Below are positions 44,060 to 53,578 of a DNA stretch of 64,000 nucleotides, in pieces. The translations under genes were made by a program, and so were the position numbers. The notes under the pieces were generated by a model. It did no database searches. It worked only from the letters and a program-made list of their open reading frames with translations, and was not told the origin of the DNA. Each line of letters starts with the position of its first letter. Within the stretch, counting starts at the first letter, position 1. The stretch covers positions 408,373-472,372 of the forward strand of contig NZ_KK211277.1 in NCBI RefSeq assembly GCF_000621445.1, read 5' to 3'. The stretch comes from Alkalihalobacillus bogoriensis ATCC BAA-922 (lineage in GTDB: Bacteria > Bacillota > Bacilli > Bacillales > Bacillaceae_F).

Positions 44060-47000
44060 TTACACTTCTTTTCTTCTTTTATAGATAAATAGAATAAATC
44101 CAATTCCTACAAAAACAAAACCGATTAGTAAGTAATTAAATATTGACGTTGCTGTTTTGGGTAGGTTCTGTCCATTTTCATTTGAATCCTTAACTGCTCT
44201 ATCTTTATCAACTTCATCGCCTTCAGCGTCTGGTGTTCCTGGTTGCTCTGGTTGCTCCGGCTGCTCCGGCTGTTCTGGCTGCTCCGGCTGCTCCGGCTGC
44301 TCTGGCTGCTCCGGCTGCTCTGGCTGCTCTGGCTGCTCTGGCTGTTCTGGCTGTTCTGGCTGCTCAGATAATTGATCGAGACTCGTAACAATTGCAACTG
44401 AATCTATGAGAACGTTCGTCGTCCCTGATGAACCAGCTGGTGCCAAAAATTCAAATCCGATTTCTTGGACTGCATTTTTATTAGCTAGAGTAGTAATATC
44501 ATACACAACTTGAGTATAATCGCCGGAATCAATCGGTTGATTTCCAGAATCGGCCCATACCCAACCTCCTGCTTTCGTAAAGATTTTCACTTGAAGCGGG
44601 TCATTACCAAACGTTCCTGTTTCATCATGTTTCATATTTGCGACTATATAATTATATCCTGTTAAATTATAGTTCGATGTTTTCTTCACTTCAGTTTGCT
44701 GACCTTCACCTAAACGAACCGTTACTTTGAGGTGACCATTGCTATGTGTTGCTTGTCCCCCTTCCCAATTATCTATGCCAGATTCAAAATGATAAATAAT
44801 AGGAGTGATCTCTTGTTCCTCCTCTTCTTTCGGCGCTGGAACTGATGGTAAACTTTCATCATACACCGCTCGTAAATCATCAAAATAAATGGTTCCAGAC
44901 TGCTTAACCCCGCCTGTGTAAAGAGCAAATTGACTTACTCTTTTCAATTTTTGGTCGTCAATGATAACACCAGGCTTATTCTCCCAAACAGCAGGAGCAA
45001 ATTCAGAAAACGGGATTGTCACTACACCTTCATGAGCATCATCCAATTCGAGATTTTTTTCAAAGCTAACATCGCCTATTCGGATTTGGACAGTTAAATG
45101 ATTCCCTTCAAGTTGTCCATGTTTCATCCAAAATTCAAAAGCATTAGCTCCGGTCCAATCGACAGGTCCTAGTGATGTTTGTCTCCCCGCATACCCCATC
45201 GATCCAATCGAATAATCATATTTCAATCCATATTCTCCATTATTTTTAAACTCATTTGTTAACGAAAGTGTAATTGGATCTCCATTGCTAGAATAATTGC
45301 GATGTAATAATGTGTCATCCCCAAAATAACCTTCAAAATCATCAACAAGAAAAGGATCTGCTGGTGGTGCTTCAAAGGAATTTAGAAGTTCAATATTATC
45401 AATGTAGACAGGTTCTAATAAAGCGAGTTGTGAACCTACTAATGATAAAGCAATTCCTGTAGCCCCCCCTTGATTGTCGATAGGAACCGTCACTTCGAAC
45501 CGTTTATAAGCGTTACCATCAACAGTAACAGTCTCTAAGTCTGTCATTGACTTCGTTGTTGCATTCATCCCATATTTCGTCTCCCAATCCGGTGGGAGTT
45601 GTACGATTCCTTGGACTGAACCTTCTTCACTACCTACTGGGATAAGCGCGTCAAACTTCATTTTCGTAACCGCATCAATGTTCACATCTGATAGTTCTGT
45701 TAACTCTAACTTGAGCTCTTGCCATGTTTCAGTAGGTAACATTCCTTGAACAGAGAACATCAACTTGCCGTCTCCATCTACAATAGCATGGACAATTTCA
45801 GATGTTACCCCATCTTCAGGCCATGTTCCATTGCTCTTGATTCCGTTTATATCATCATCAAACGTTAATGTTAACAAAGACAATTCAGGAATTTTTACAA
45901 ATAAACGGATTGTTTCTTCTTGAACTTTTTCTCCTTCTGAATAATAAGCTACAATTACGTCTACAGACCCTCCATTTACTGCTGCATCAGGTGTAAAAGA
46001 ACCTGTATAATATAAAGTATCCTCATTGAAATCCATTTCTTCTTCCACACTAGAGCGATCGACTCTGAAAGTGACTCTTGCCTGTTCGTCATTCGCTACT
46101 TTGGCTTGGATTGTTACCGTTTCTCTTGTCACTGTAGAACCTGTAATCGGAGATACAACATGCATAAATGGCTCATGAGGAGACACGGTATATTCCTTTC
46201 CGGTGTTATATACCTTTCCTTTTACCTCATCTCGAAATGCAGTATAGTCATCCGTATGGAAAGCTTGAAAGTCCGGTAATAGCTCATGGTCTCCACCTAA
46301 ATCATTGTGGATATCACGATAAGGAACATACATATTATTCGGCCAACCAAAGTTTGCCCATGTCAACATGTAAGATATTTTACGGGCATCTTCATCTGCA
46401 GCAATTGCATCTAATACACGTGTGTACCAATCTAATGTATTCCCTTGACGATTAATTCCGGTCGCACTGTAGCCATACTCAGTAAAAGCTGCTATTTTTC
46501 CTTTTTGTTCAGCTAATCGGCTAATCATCGCCAAATCTTTGACCATACTACTTAACCATGCTTCTGTCCCAGCATTATCTTTATTGTCATAATTATCAAT
46601 TCCTAATATATCAACGTAATCATCCCCAGGATATGTTTCTAAATAACGATTTACGTCTCCAGCAGGTCCTGCCCCAGGTGAAAATCCATATAAAATATTA
46701 TTTACACCTTGAACATCGCGCAAATATTCTACTGTATAACGAAAGATCGCTTTATATTGTTCGGGTGAAGTTGTACTTGCTCCCCACCAAAACCAAGATC
46801 CTGTTTGCTCATGGAACGGTCGAAAGATCATCGGAATAGGTTCACCATTCTCATCTTTAAGCTCGTGAGCAAGCGCAGCAATATTGTCCAACCACTCATT
46901 AAACTCTCCATGTTTCGATCCCCCTGGAAGAATTTCTTTTACAACATTCCCTGTTGTATCACCATAAGGATCCCCTGTCACAAAATTATCAGGGTGCATG

Positions 47001-47431
47001 CTTAGTGTAATAATTCCACCTAAATCATGAGCCACTTTCATGGACTGAGCCGTATTTTTTATACTTTGTTCTACATTACCTGCAATGCCAGGCTTTTCAC
47101 GACCGTCTAGGCTATTCGTGTCCCATCCAAACACTGCTGGATAGTCCCCAACTGCATTGAAAACTTCAGATTGAGTGGAACCTGTTCTTGGAGCTGGATT
47201 CGTTAAAGTTACTCCTTCATCTGTTGCATGTTGTTGTCCAAATAACACTTGTGAACCACTTACATCTTGAAGAAAAGCAAATAACTCCTTCGTATACTTT
47301 GAAGCATCCTCATCTGCCATGTTAAGTTGACGCCCTCCTTGTGAAGCGCTTACATTAAAGCCTAACATCGATACATCAAAAACTAACAATAGAACAATAA
47401 ATAACACAAACCCCTTTTTCCATGTTCCCAT
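44060..47431 (-). CDS. Wall-anchored modular GH26 beta-1,4-mannanase
   Basis: 1123 aa. Endo-cleavage of mannan outside the cell. Signal peptide (1-30); GH26 catalytic domain (about 40-395) with FRPFHEQTGSWFWWG (acid/base Glu near 206) and AAFTEYGYSATG (nucleophile Glu near 318); an Ig-like stretch; then three beta-sandwich modules (about 517-690, CBM27-like; 692-857, CBM11-like; 877-1015, galactose-binding-like) that probably bind mannan. A Pro-Glu-Gln repeat linker (about 1022-1063), an LPKTA sorting motif near 1090, a membrane helix and KRRKEV end the protein. The ATG follows AAAGGGAGG. Single-gene unit with its own promoter and terminator. The CBM family names are tentative. Confidence 0.93.
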   Translation of the reverse strand: MGTWKKGFVLFIVLLLVFDVSMLGFNVSASQGGRQLNMADEDASKYTKELFAFLQDVSGSQVLFGQQHATDEGVTLTNPAPRTGSTQSEVFNAVGDYPAVFGWDTNSLDGREKPGIAGNVEQSIKNTAQSMKVAHDLGGIITLSMHPDNFVTGDPYGDTTGNVVKEILPGGSKHGEFNEWLDNIAALAHELKDENGEPIPMIFRPFHEQTGSWFWWGASTTSPEQYKAIFRYTVEYLRDVQGVNNILYGFSPGAGPAGDVNRYLETYPGDDYVDILGIDNYDNKDNAGTEAWLSSMVKDLAMISRLAEQKGKIAAFTEYGYSATGINRQGNTLDWYTRVLDAIAADEDARKISYMLTWANFGWPNNMYVPYRDIHNDLGGDHELLPDFQAFHTDDYTAFRDEVKGKVYNTGKEYTVSPHEPFMHVVSPITGSTVTRETVTIQAKVANDEQARVTFRVDRSSVEEEMDFNEDTLYYTGSFTPDAAVNGGSVDVIVAYYSEGEKVQEETIRLFVKIPELSLLTLTFDDDINGIKSNGTWPEDGVTSEIVHAIVDGDGKLMFSVQGMLPTETWQELKLELTELSDVNIDAVTKMKFDALIPVGSEEGSVQGIVQLPPDWETKYGMNATTKSMTDLETVTVDGNAYKRFEVTVPIDNQGGATGIALSLVGSQLALLEPVYIDNIELLNSFEAPPADPFLVDDFEGYFGDDTLLHRNYSSNGDPITLSLTNEFKNNGEYGLKYDYSIGSMGYAGRQTSLGPVDWTGANAFEFWMKHGQLEGNHLTVQIRIGDVSFEKNLELDDAHEGVVTIPFSEFAPAVWENKPGVIIDDQKLKRVSQFALYTGGVKQSGTIYFDDLRAVYDESLPSVPAPKEEEEQEITPIIYHFESGIDNWEGGQATHSNGHLKVTVRLGEGQQTEVKKTSNYNLTGYNYIVANMKHDETGTFGNDPLQVKIFTKAGGWVWADSGNQPIDSGDYTQVVYDITTLANKNAVQEIGFEFLAPAGSSGTTNVLIDSVAIVTSLDQLSEQPEQPEQPEQPEQPEQPEQPEQPEQPEQPEQPEQPEQPEQPGTPDAEGDEVDKDRAVKDSNENGQNLPKTATSIFNYLLIGFVFVGIGFILFIYKRRKEV
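44240..44365 (-). repeat. Coding tandem repeat (E-Q-P linker)
   Basis: Tandem 9-bp units encode EQP repeats before the sorting signal of the mannanase. The apparent Cys-Ser-Gly reading on the other strand is a by-product of this repeat. Confidence 0.9.
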
Positions 47432-47477
47432 AAAATCCTCCCTTTTCTTTATTAAATATAATAAACTATCGAAATAC

Positions 47478-47549
47478 CAAATAAGGCAATCGATAAGTTT
47501 ATTGAAAAGTTTTGTAAACTTATTATACTACCATTTTTTATGAATTCAA
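47478..47549 (-). promoter_or_regulatory. GH26 promoter and possible mannan operator
   Basis: Minus strand: -35 TTGAAT (47544-47549), 16-bp spacer, -10 TATAAT (47522-47527). About 22 bp downstream AACTTATCGATTG (47487-47499) resembles the left half of the mannan operators, but the right half is poor. The rest of this 330-bp gap is A/T-rich with no gene seen. Confidence 0.5.
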
Positions 47550-47722
47550 ATGTATTTTTTCCTTTTTTATTCTAGCTTTTAATATAAACATTAAAGAAAT
47601 GACTATGATGCCCTATTAATCTCGATATTTACCTTTACTAAATGCGTTCGCTAGATTTAGCAAATCCCATGCATTTGTATAAAAAGTAAACTAAACGATT
47701 ACTTTATAAACAAAAAAAAACA

Positions 47723-47744
47723 CCCCCTTCATTGTTGAAGAGGG
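47723..47744 (-). terminator. Terminator of the EIIA gene
   Basis: A 9-bp stem with one mismatch (CCCTCTTCA / TGAAGGGGG on the minus strand), then TGTTTTTTTTTG. It lies about 18 bp beyond the stop. Confidence 0.85.
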
Positions 47745-47762
47745 ACACTACCTTATTTTCAA

Positions 47763-48257
47763 TTATTTAAATATACAAGTGAACAGGGGATCTTGTTGAT
47801 TTACTGGACCGAACTCATGCTCAACGTTCGCAACTTTTTCATCAGTATTTGTAATGATAATTGGTGTTGTGATTTCTTTGTTTTGACTTTGTAAAAAAGG
47901 AATATCAAACGTTAAAATTGGATCCCCTACTTTAACCTGTTGTCCTTCTTTAATAACAACATCAAATCCTTCCCCTTTTAAAGCAACTGTATCAATCCCG
48001 ACATGAATCAATACTTCTAACCCGTGGACAGATTGTATACCGATCGCATGTTTCGTCGGAAAAACCTGAACAATTTTTCCTTCAACGGGAGACACGAGCT
48101 TTCCTGACTTCGGAATGACTGCAATTCCTTCTCCCATCATTTTTTGGGCAAACACAGGGTCTGATACTTTTTCTAAAGGAATTGCTTCTCCTTCTAATGG
48201 CGAAAAAATGCTTTCTTTATCTACTTTTTTCGTTTTATTAAATAATTTTCCGAGCAA
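47763..48257 (-). CDS. Orphan PTS EIIA-glucose domain protein
   Basis: 164 aa from a TTG eight bases after AAGGAG; a GTG three codons upstream overlaps the ribosome site and is less likely. The single EIIA-Glc (Crr/YpqE-like) domain carries GIGVIPKSGKLVSPVEG and LEVLIHVGIDTVAL, where the His of IHVG is the phosphorylated residue. It has no EIIB or EIIC partner here. It may serve a glucose-family permease encoded elsewhere or help regulation. Both sides are bounded by terminators, so it is monocistronic. Confidence 0.85.
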   Translation of the reverse strand: MLGKLFNKTKKVDKESIFSPLEGEAIPLEKVSDPVFAQKMMGEGIAVIPKSGKLVSPVEGKIVQVFPTKHAIGIQSVHGLEVLIHVGIDTVALKGEGFDVVIKEGQQVKVGDPILTFDIPFLQSQNKEITTPIIITNTDEKVANVEHEFGPVNQQDPLFTCIFK

Positions 48258-48332
48258 CGCACTCACTCCTTACTACAATAATTATTTACTACTTTATATC
48301 CAAAAATCCAAAAAGTAAAACGGTATACAAAA

Positions 48333-48369
48333 AACGGCAACCGTTATGTCACTTTAAAACGGAGCCGTT
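48333..48369 (-). terminator. Terminator of the leucine-catabolism cluster
   Basis: AACGGC and GCCGTT with an inner CCGTT/AACGG form a strong hairpin; the minus strand continues TTTTTTG. It lies about 38 bp past the acyl-CoA synthetase stop. Confidence 0.85.
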
Positions 48370-48406
48370 CCCTATATCTCGATTTTGTTAATACATTAAC
48401 CACTAA

Positions 48407-50056
48407 CTATGCATTCGACTTAAGATTAAGTCTCTTCATTGCAAGTTCTTGCAGCTTATACTTTTGGATTTTCCCTGATGCTGTCATCGGATATTCATCA
48501 ACAAACCTAAAATAACGAGGAATTTTAAAACGGGAAATTTTCCCTTTGCAATATTCTCTGAGTTCCTCTTCTGTAGCTGAAGCACCGTCTTTTAAAATAA
48601 TCCACGCTGATACTTCTTCCCCGTATTTAGGATCAGGGACACCAACAACTTGAACATCTTGGATTTTCGGATGTTCGTATAAAAATTCTTCAATTTCACG
48701 TGGGTATATATTTTCGCCGCCACGAATAATCATATCTTTTAGGCGACCTGTAATTTTGCAATAACCATCTTCATCCATCACTGCTAAGTCCCCTGTATGA
48801 AGCCAACCATCTTCTGTTATTACTGCTTTTGTTGCATCTGGATTGTTATAATATCCTTTCATCACATGGTAACCTCTTGTGCAAAGCTCCCCTTGAACAC
48901 CAAATGGAACTTCTTGTTCGGTACCTGGTGTAACAATTTTCACTTCAACATTCGGTAAAGCCTTTCCAACCGTTTCAACTCGACGCTTAAGTGAATCATT
49001 GACACGTGTTTGTGTTATAACTGGGGATGCTTCTGTTTGTCCATATGCAATTGTAATTTCTGTCATACCCATCTTGTCAATGACCGCCTTCATCACTTCA
49101 ACTGGACAATTGGATCCTGCCATAATTCCTGTTCGTAATGAGGATAAGTCATATTGCTCAACGTCTTTATCATTTAACTCTGCAATAAACATCGACGGGA
49201 CGCCGTGCAGTGCTGTACACTTTTCCTTCTCAACAGCCGCAAGTACCGTTTTCGGATTAAATTCTTGAACAGGTACCATTGTTGCTCCAACTGTCACACA
49301 AGCTAATGTACCTAGGACACAACCAAAACAATGAAAAAAAGGAACTGGAATACACATTCGATCTTGACCAGATAAATTCATACACGAAGCAATGTTGATC
49401 GCATTATTCGTTAAATTCGAATGAGTTAACATCACTCCTTTTGGAAACCCTGTCGTCCCTGACGTATACTGCATGTTAATGACATCATAAGGATGTAACT
49501 GTTCCATCCTTTCATCTAACTCTTCATCCATGATTTCTTTTCCCATTGCAACAATATCATCCCATAAGAACATTCCTGCTTTTCTTTCTTTTCCTAATAG
49601 AATAATATTTTTTAAAAAGGGAAGTTTTTTTGATTGAAGTTGTCCTGGTTCAGCTGTTTTCAACTCTGGAATCACTTCATATAAGATGTCTAAATAAGAG
49701 CCACCGCGATAACTCTCCATTAAAATTAATGTCGTTGCATCGGATTGCTTCAGTAAATATTCAAGTTCTACACTTTGATATTGGGTATTAACGGTAACTA
49801 ACACAGCACCCATTTTCCCTGTTGCAAACTGTGTCGTTAGCCATTCGGGTTTATTTGTTGACCAAATGGCTACATGTTCTCCTACTTCAATTCCTAACTT
49901 CATTAATCCTTTTGCAACTTGACGACATAACAAATCAAATTGTTCATACGAATAACGAAGGCCAAGTTCCGGATAAACAACTGCATCACGAGTAGGATGC
50001 TGTTTGGCCACATCCTCTAACAATTTACCAACAGATACGTCAAGCAACTTTGACAA
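48407..50056 (-). CDS. yngI: AMP-binding acyl-CoA synthetase (YngI-like)
   Basis: 549 aa from a TTG behind AAGGAGG. ANL-superfamily ligase with MQYTSGTTGFPKGVMLTH (ATP loop), IAYGQTEASP, GWLHTGDLAVMDEDGY and the final Lys in MTASGKIQKYKL. It activates a medium or branched fatty acid or acetoacetate to its CoA ester. In B. subtilis yngI lies between yngH and yngJ; here the gene ends the cluster. The exact substrate is not readable. Confidence 0.85.
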   Translation of the reverse strand: MSKLLDVSVGKLLEDVAKQHPTRDAVVYPELGLRYSYEQFDLLCRQVAKGLMKLGIEVGEHVAIWSTNKPEWLTTQFATGKMGAVLVTVNTQYQSVELEYLLKQSDATTLILMESYRGGSYLDILYEVIPELKTAEPGQLQSKKLPFLKNIILLGKERKAGMFLWDDIVAMGKEIMDEELDERMEQLHPYDVINMQYTSGTTGFPKGVMLTHSNLTNNAINIASCMNLSGQDRMCIPVPFFHCFGCVLGTLACVTVGATMVPVQEFNPKTVLAAVEKEKCTALHGVPSMFIAELNDKDVEQYDLSSLRTGIMAGSNCPVEVMKAVIDKMGMTEITIAYGQTEASPVITQTRVNDSLKRRVETVGKALPNVEVKIVTPGTEQEVPFGVQGELCTRGYHVMKGYYNNPDATKAVITEDGWLHTGDLAVMDEDGYCKITGRLKDMIIRGGENIYPREIEEFLYEHPKIQDVQVVGVPDPKYGEEVSAWIILKDGASATEEELREYCKGKISRFKIPRYFRFVDEYPMTASGKIQKYKLQELAMKRLNLKSNA

Positions 50057-50092
50057 GAGACATCCTCCTTATATTCAATCAATGAATTATAT

Positions 50093-51622
50093 TTACACAG
50101 GATACACGGGATGTTTTCGATGACTAAACAACATATACTTCGACATATACGCTGAGAATCTTGTTGTCAACTCAGACCTCAAAGAATTAGCCGGAATCAC
50201 ACCATCAATAACCATTTCTGAAGCAAGTCGATAAATGTCAATATTCTCTTTATACTCTTCACGCTTTTCGGCTATAAATGCTGCACGTTCGTCTTCAGGC
50301 AGTTCGGCAATTTTATTCGCATACACTGCATTTACTGCTGCTTCTGGTCCCATTACAGCAATTGAGGCGGTTGGTAACGCTAAACAACAATCTGGTTCAA
50401 ATGCTGGCCCTGCCATCGCGTAAAGTCCAGCACCATATGCTTTCCGAACAATAATCGAAATTTTCGGGACAGTCGCTTCACTCATTGCCGAGATCATCTT
50501 TGCACCGTGCCTAATAATTCCAGCTCGTTCCACTTTTGTTCCGATCATAAACCCTGGAATATCGGCTAAGAACAATAACGGAATGTTATACGCATCACAT
50601 AATGTAATAAATTTCGCAGCTTTATCAGCTGAATCATGGAAAAGAACTCCACCTTTCATTCTCGGCTGATTTGCAATAATACCAATCGGCTGTCCATCGA
50701 GACGAGCAAGTCCTGTAATTAATTCTTGAGCAAATAATTTTTTTATTTCAAAAAAAGAGTTTTCATCAATGACTCGTTCAATTAAATCCATCATATTAAA
50801 TGGTGCATTTTGATTGTGTGGAATAATCTCTTCAATGGTTTTCTCAAATGCTTTTGGTTGAATCGGTTCTTTTACAGGGGCAGTTTGACTGTAGTTTGCA
50901 GGAAAATAAGATAAATACGCTCGTGCTTGCTCAATGGCTTCTTGTTCTGTTTTTGCTAATATATCCCCACATCCAGAAACGCTACAATGCATTTTTGCTC
51001 CGCCCATTTCTTCTAGTGACACTTTCTCACCAATGACCATTTCTGCCATTCGTGGTGAGCCAAGATACATAGAGGCATTGCCATCGACCATGATGACGAT
51101 ATCACAAAACGCGGGAATATACGCTCCACCTGCGGCTGACGGGCCAAACAGAATGCATACTTGTGGAATCTTTCCAGACATCTTGACTTGATTATAAAAA
51201 ATTCGTCCTGCTCCTCTTCTTCCTGGGAACATTTCCACTTGATCTGTAATTCTAGCACCTGCAGAGTCAACTAAATAAAGCATAGGCACCGATAATTTAT
51301 CTGCCGTTTCCTGAATACGAATTATTTTTTCTACGGTCCTAGCTCCCCACGATCCTGCTTTTACAGTGGAATCATTGGCCATCACACAAACCGTTTCCCC
51401 GTTAATTTTCCCCATACCGGTTACAACACCATCTGCTGGAAGTCCGTCTGCTTCACAGTTCGCAAAAAAACCATCTTCTATTTGTAATCCGTCATCAAAT
51501 AACAACTCTAGCCGTTCTCTTACAAATAATTTTCCTTTTTCTTCATTACTTTTATGGTATTTCTCTGCTCCACCTTTTTTTATTGCATCTATTTTTTCGA
51601 CTAAGCGTTCATTTAAAGACAT
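50093..51622 (-). CDS. yngE: Methylcrotonyl-CoA carboxylase, carboxyltransferase subunit
   Basis: 509 aa. Transfers CO2 from carboxybiotin to 3-methylcrotonyl-CoA. Carboxyltransferase motifs: GGAYIPAFCDIVIMV, GGAKMHCSVSGCGDILA, LADIPGFMIGTKVERAGIIRHGAKM and KAYGAGLYAMAGPAFEPD. The neighbouring hydratase, lyase and isovaleryl-CoA dehydrogenase genes favour methylcrotonyl-CoA over propionyl-CoA. GGAGG precedes the ATG; the gap to the hydratase gene is 17 bp. Confidence 0.9.
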   Translation of the reverse strand: MSLNERLVEKIDAIKKGGAEKYHKSNEEKGKLFVRERLELLFDDGLQIEDGFFANCEADGLPADGVVTGMGKINGETVCVMANDSTVKAGSWGARTVEKIIRIQETADKLSVPMLYLVDSAGARITDQVEMFPGRRGAGRIFYNQVKMSGKIPQVCILFGPSAAGGAYIPAFCDIVIMVDGNASMYLGSPRMAEMVIGEKVSLEEMGGAKMHCSVSGCGDILAKTEQEAIEQARAYLSYFPANYSQTAPVKEPIQPKAFEKTIEEIIPHNQNAPFNMMDLIERVIDENSFFEIKKLFAQELITGLARLDGQPIGIIANQPRMKGGVLFHDSADKAAKFITLCDAYNIPLLFLADIPGFMIGTKVERAGIIRHGAKMISAMSEATVPKISIIVRKAYGAGLYAMAGPAFEPDCCLALPTASIAVMGPEAAVNAVYANKIAELPEDERAAFIAEKREEYKENIDIYRLASEMVIDGVIPANSLRSELTTRFSAYMSKYMLFSHRKHPVYPV

Positions 51623-51639
51623 GAAATCGCCTCCTTCTG

Positions 51640-52422
51640 CTAGTATCCTTCATATCGGGGAGTTCTTTTTTCTTGAAAAGCTAACAATCCTTCTTTTCTA
51701 TCCTTTGTTGGAATCGTAATTTCGTAGGCTTTCTGCTCAATCGATAATCCTGTTTCAAGTGGTACTTCAACACCTTTATCAATCGCAAACTTAGCCTGAC
51801 GCACGGCAACCGGTCCATTCATTGAAATGCGCTCGGCCATCTCCATTGCTTTATTTAGGACATCTTGTTTGGCTACAACAAATTCAACTAATCCAATATT
51901 TAGTGCTTCTTTTGCCTCTATTTTTCTAGCAGTATAAATTAATTCTTTTGCTTTACCTTTGCCAATTAATCTTGGTAAGCGCTGCGTCCCTCCTGCACCA
52001 GGAATAATGGCTAACGACGTTTCTGTTAACCCGATAGTACAATTAGAAGCAGCAATCCGAATATCACAAGCGAGTGCTAGCTCTAACCCTCCTCCAAAAG
52101 CACTTCCATTTAGGGCAGCAATGACAGGCTGTGGTAATTGCTCAAGTAGATTAACAGTTTCTCGAATGAGAGATACGGCTTGCTTTACTTGAGGCTCATC
52201 CATTGTTTTTCGTTCTTTTAAATCAGCCCCTGCACAAAATACTTTATCTCCTTGGGCGGTTAAGACAACGCACCGAATCTTTTCATTTTTCTTTATGTCA
52301 AGGAGTTGTCGTTGAAATTCATTGAGCAATTCCAGCGATAATGCATTGGCTGCTTCTGGACGATTTAACGATACTGTTGCAATTCCTTTTTCATCAATTG
52401 ATACGTGAACAAGGTTTTTCAC
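51640..52422 (-). CDS. yngF: Enoyl-CoA hydratase, probable methylglutaconyl-CoA hydratase
   Basis: 260 aa from a GTG behind GGGAGG. Crotonase fold with CAGADLKERK and ALNGSAFGGGLELALACDIRIAA (oxyanion hole) and ETSLAIIPGAGGTQRLPR (catalytic Glu). In the leucine route it hydrates 3-methylglutaconyl-CoA to HMG-CoA. Assigned by position between the carboxylase and HMG-CoA lyase genes. Confidence 0.88.
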   Translation of the reverse strand: MKNLVHVSIDEKGIATVSLNRPEAANALSLELLNEFQRQLLDIKKNEKIRCVVLTAQGDKVFCAGADLKERKTMDEPQVKQAVSLIRETVNLLEQLPQPVIAALNGSAFGGGLELALACDIRIAASNCTIGLTETSLAIIPGAGGTQRLPRLIGKGKAKELIYTARKIEAKEALNIGLVEFVVAKQDVLNKAMEMAERISMNGPVAVRQAKFAIDKGVEVPLETGLSIEQKAYEITIPTKDRKEGLLAFQEKRTPRYEGY

Positions 52423-52439
52423 TTCAGCCTCCCACTTCG

Positions 52440-53348
52440 TTACATAGTCTTTTTTCCTTTAAATGCTTGTAAGTTTTTACTTGGTAATGGTTTCCCTATT
52501 TTCTCTTCTATCCACATCGCTGCTTCTAACAGCCGTTGTTCATTTACCCCTGTTTCTATTTCCATTCCATGTAACATATAAATCAAATCTTCTGTCGTCA
52601 CATTCCCAGCAGCTCCAGGGGCGTAAGGACAACCGCCAAGCCCCCCGACTGCTCCGTCAAATGTCGTGATTCCCATCGTTAATGCGACATAAATATTGGT
52701 TAAAGCAACTCCTCTCGTATCATGAAAATGGAGGGCAAGTTTATCAGTAGGGTAGCGCTTTAATAAAGTCTCTATTACATTTTCGACTTGAACAGGATTC
52801 GCAACACCAACTGTATCACCTAACGATAATTCATGAATGCCGGAATCAAATAATGTATCCGCGACGCGAATGACATTCTCAATAGGCACCTCATTTTCAT
52901 AAGGACAACCAAAAACAGTGGATATATAGCCTCTTGTTGTTTTATTTGCCTTTTGGGCTTCTTGAATGACTTCATCTAAAATAACAAACGTTTCATCGAT
53001 AGATTTATTAATATTTTTTTTATTATGGGTTTCACTTGCAGACATAAAAACGGACACTTCATCAACCTCTGCGGCTAACGCACGTTCTAGCCCTTTTGCA
53101 TTAGGGACAAGTGCTGCATAGGTAACACCTGGCTTTCTATTTATTTCTTTTGCTACATGAACAGCATCGGCTAACGCTGGAATCCATTTTGGATGAACAA
53201 AAGACGTCATTTCAATATAAGAAAAGCCAGATTCTGATAACATATTAATCCACTTAATTTTATCTTCCGTCTCAATAAATGTCGGTTCATTTTGTAATCC
53301 ATCACGTGGACCAACTTCTTTTATTGTGACGTTAGTAGGCCATTTCAT
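52440..53348 (-). CDS. yngG: Hydroxymethylglutaryl-CoA lyase
   Basis: 302 aa. Cleaves HMG-CoA to acetoacetate and acetyl-CoA. TIM barrel with EVGPRDGLQNEP at the N-terminus, LHFHDTRGVALTN (metal His) and the signature GGLGGCPYAPGAAGNVTTED with the active Cys. It starts 3 bp after the BCCP stop and its ribosome site lies within that gene, so translation is coupled. Confidence 0.93.
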   Translation of the reverse strand: MKWPTNVTIKEVGPRDGLQNEPTFIETEDKIKWINMLSESGFSYIEMTSFVHPKWIPALADAVHVAKEINRKPGVTYAALVPNAKGLERALAAEVDEVSVFMSASETHNKKNINKSIDETFVILDEVIQEAQKANKTTRGYISTVFGCPYENEVPIENVIRVADTLFDSGIHELSLGDTVGVANPVQVENVIETLLKRYPTDKLALHFHDTRGVALTNIYVALTMGITTFDGAVGGLGGCPYAPGAAGNVTTEDLIYMLHGMEIETGVNEQRLLEAAMWIEEKIGKPLPSKNLQAFKGKKTM

Positions 53349-53351
53349 GTT

Positions 53352-53564
53352 TTACTCTAACTCCAATAAGACTTCAGCTTCATCTACAAAGTCGCCTTCA
53401 TTTTTGACGATTTCTTTTACCGTCCCACTTACTTCCGTTGCAATCGGGATTTCCATTTTCATCGACTCAAGAATCGCGACATCTTGACCTTCTTCCACTT
53501 GATCTCCAACTTTCACTAACAGCTTCCACAAGTTTCCTGCCATATTCGAAACTACCTTTGCCAT
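53352..53564 (-). CDS. yngHB: Small biotin carboxyl carrier protein
   Basis: 70 aa, a lone biotinyl domain. The biotinylated Lys36 lies in ILESMKMEIP. It carries CO2 between the biotin carboxylase encoded upstream and the carboxyltransferase YngE. AAGGAGGAG precedes the ATG. Same gene order as yngHB in B. subtilis. Confidence 0.93.
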   Translation of the reverse strand: MAKVVSNMAGNLWKLLVKVGDQVEEGQDVAILESMKMEIPIATEVSGTVKEIVKNEGDFVDEAEVLLELE

Positions 53565-53578
53565 GAGTTCTCTCCTCC

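Noticed and set aside
44157-44375. Plus-strand Cys-Ser-Gly repeat frame, metal-binding or peptide-like
   Set aside because: It is the antisense of the E-Q-P linker of the mannanase; it exists only because a 9-bp unit is open in every frame.
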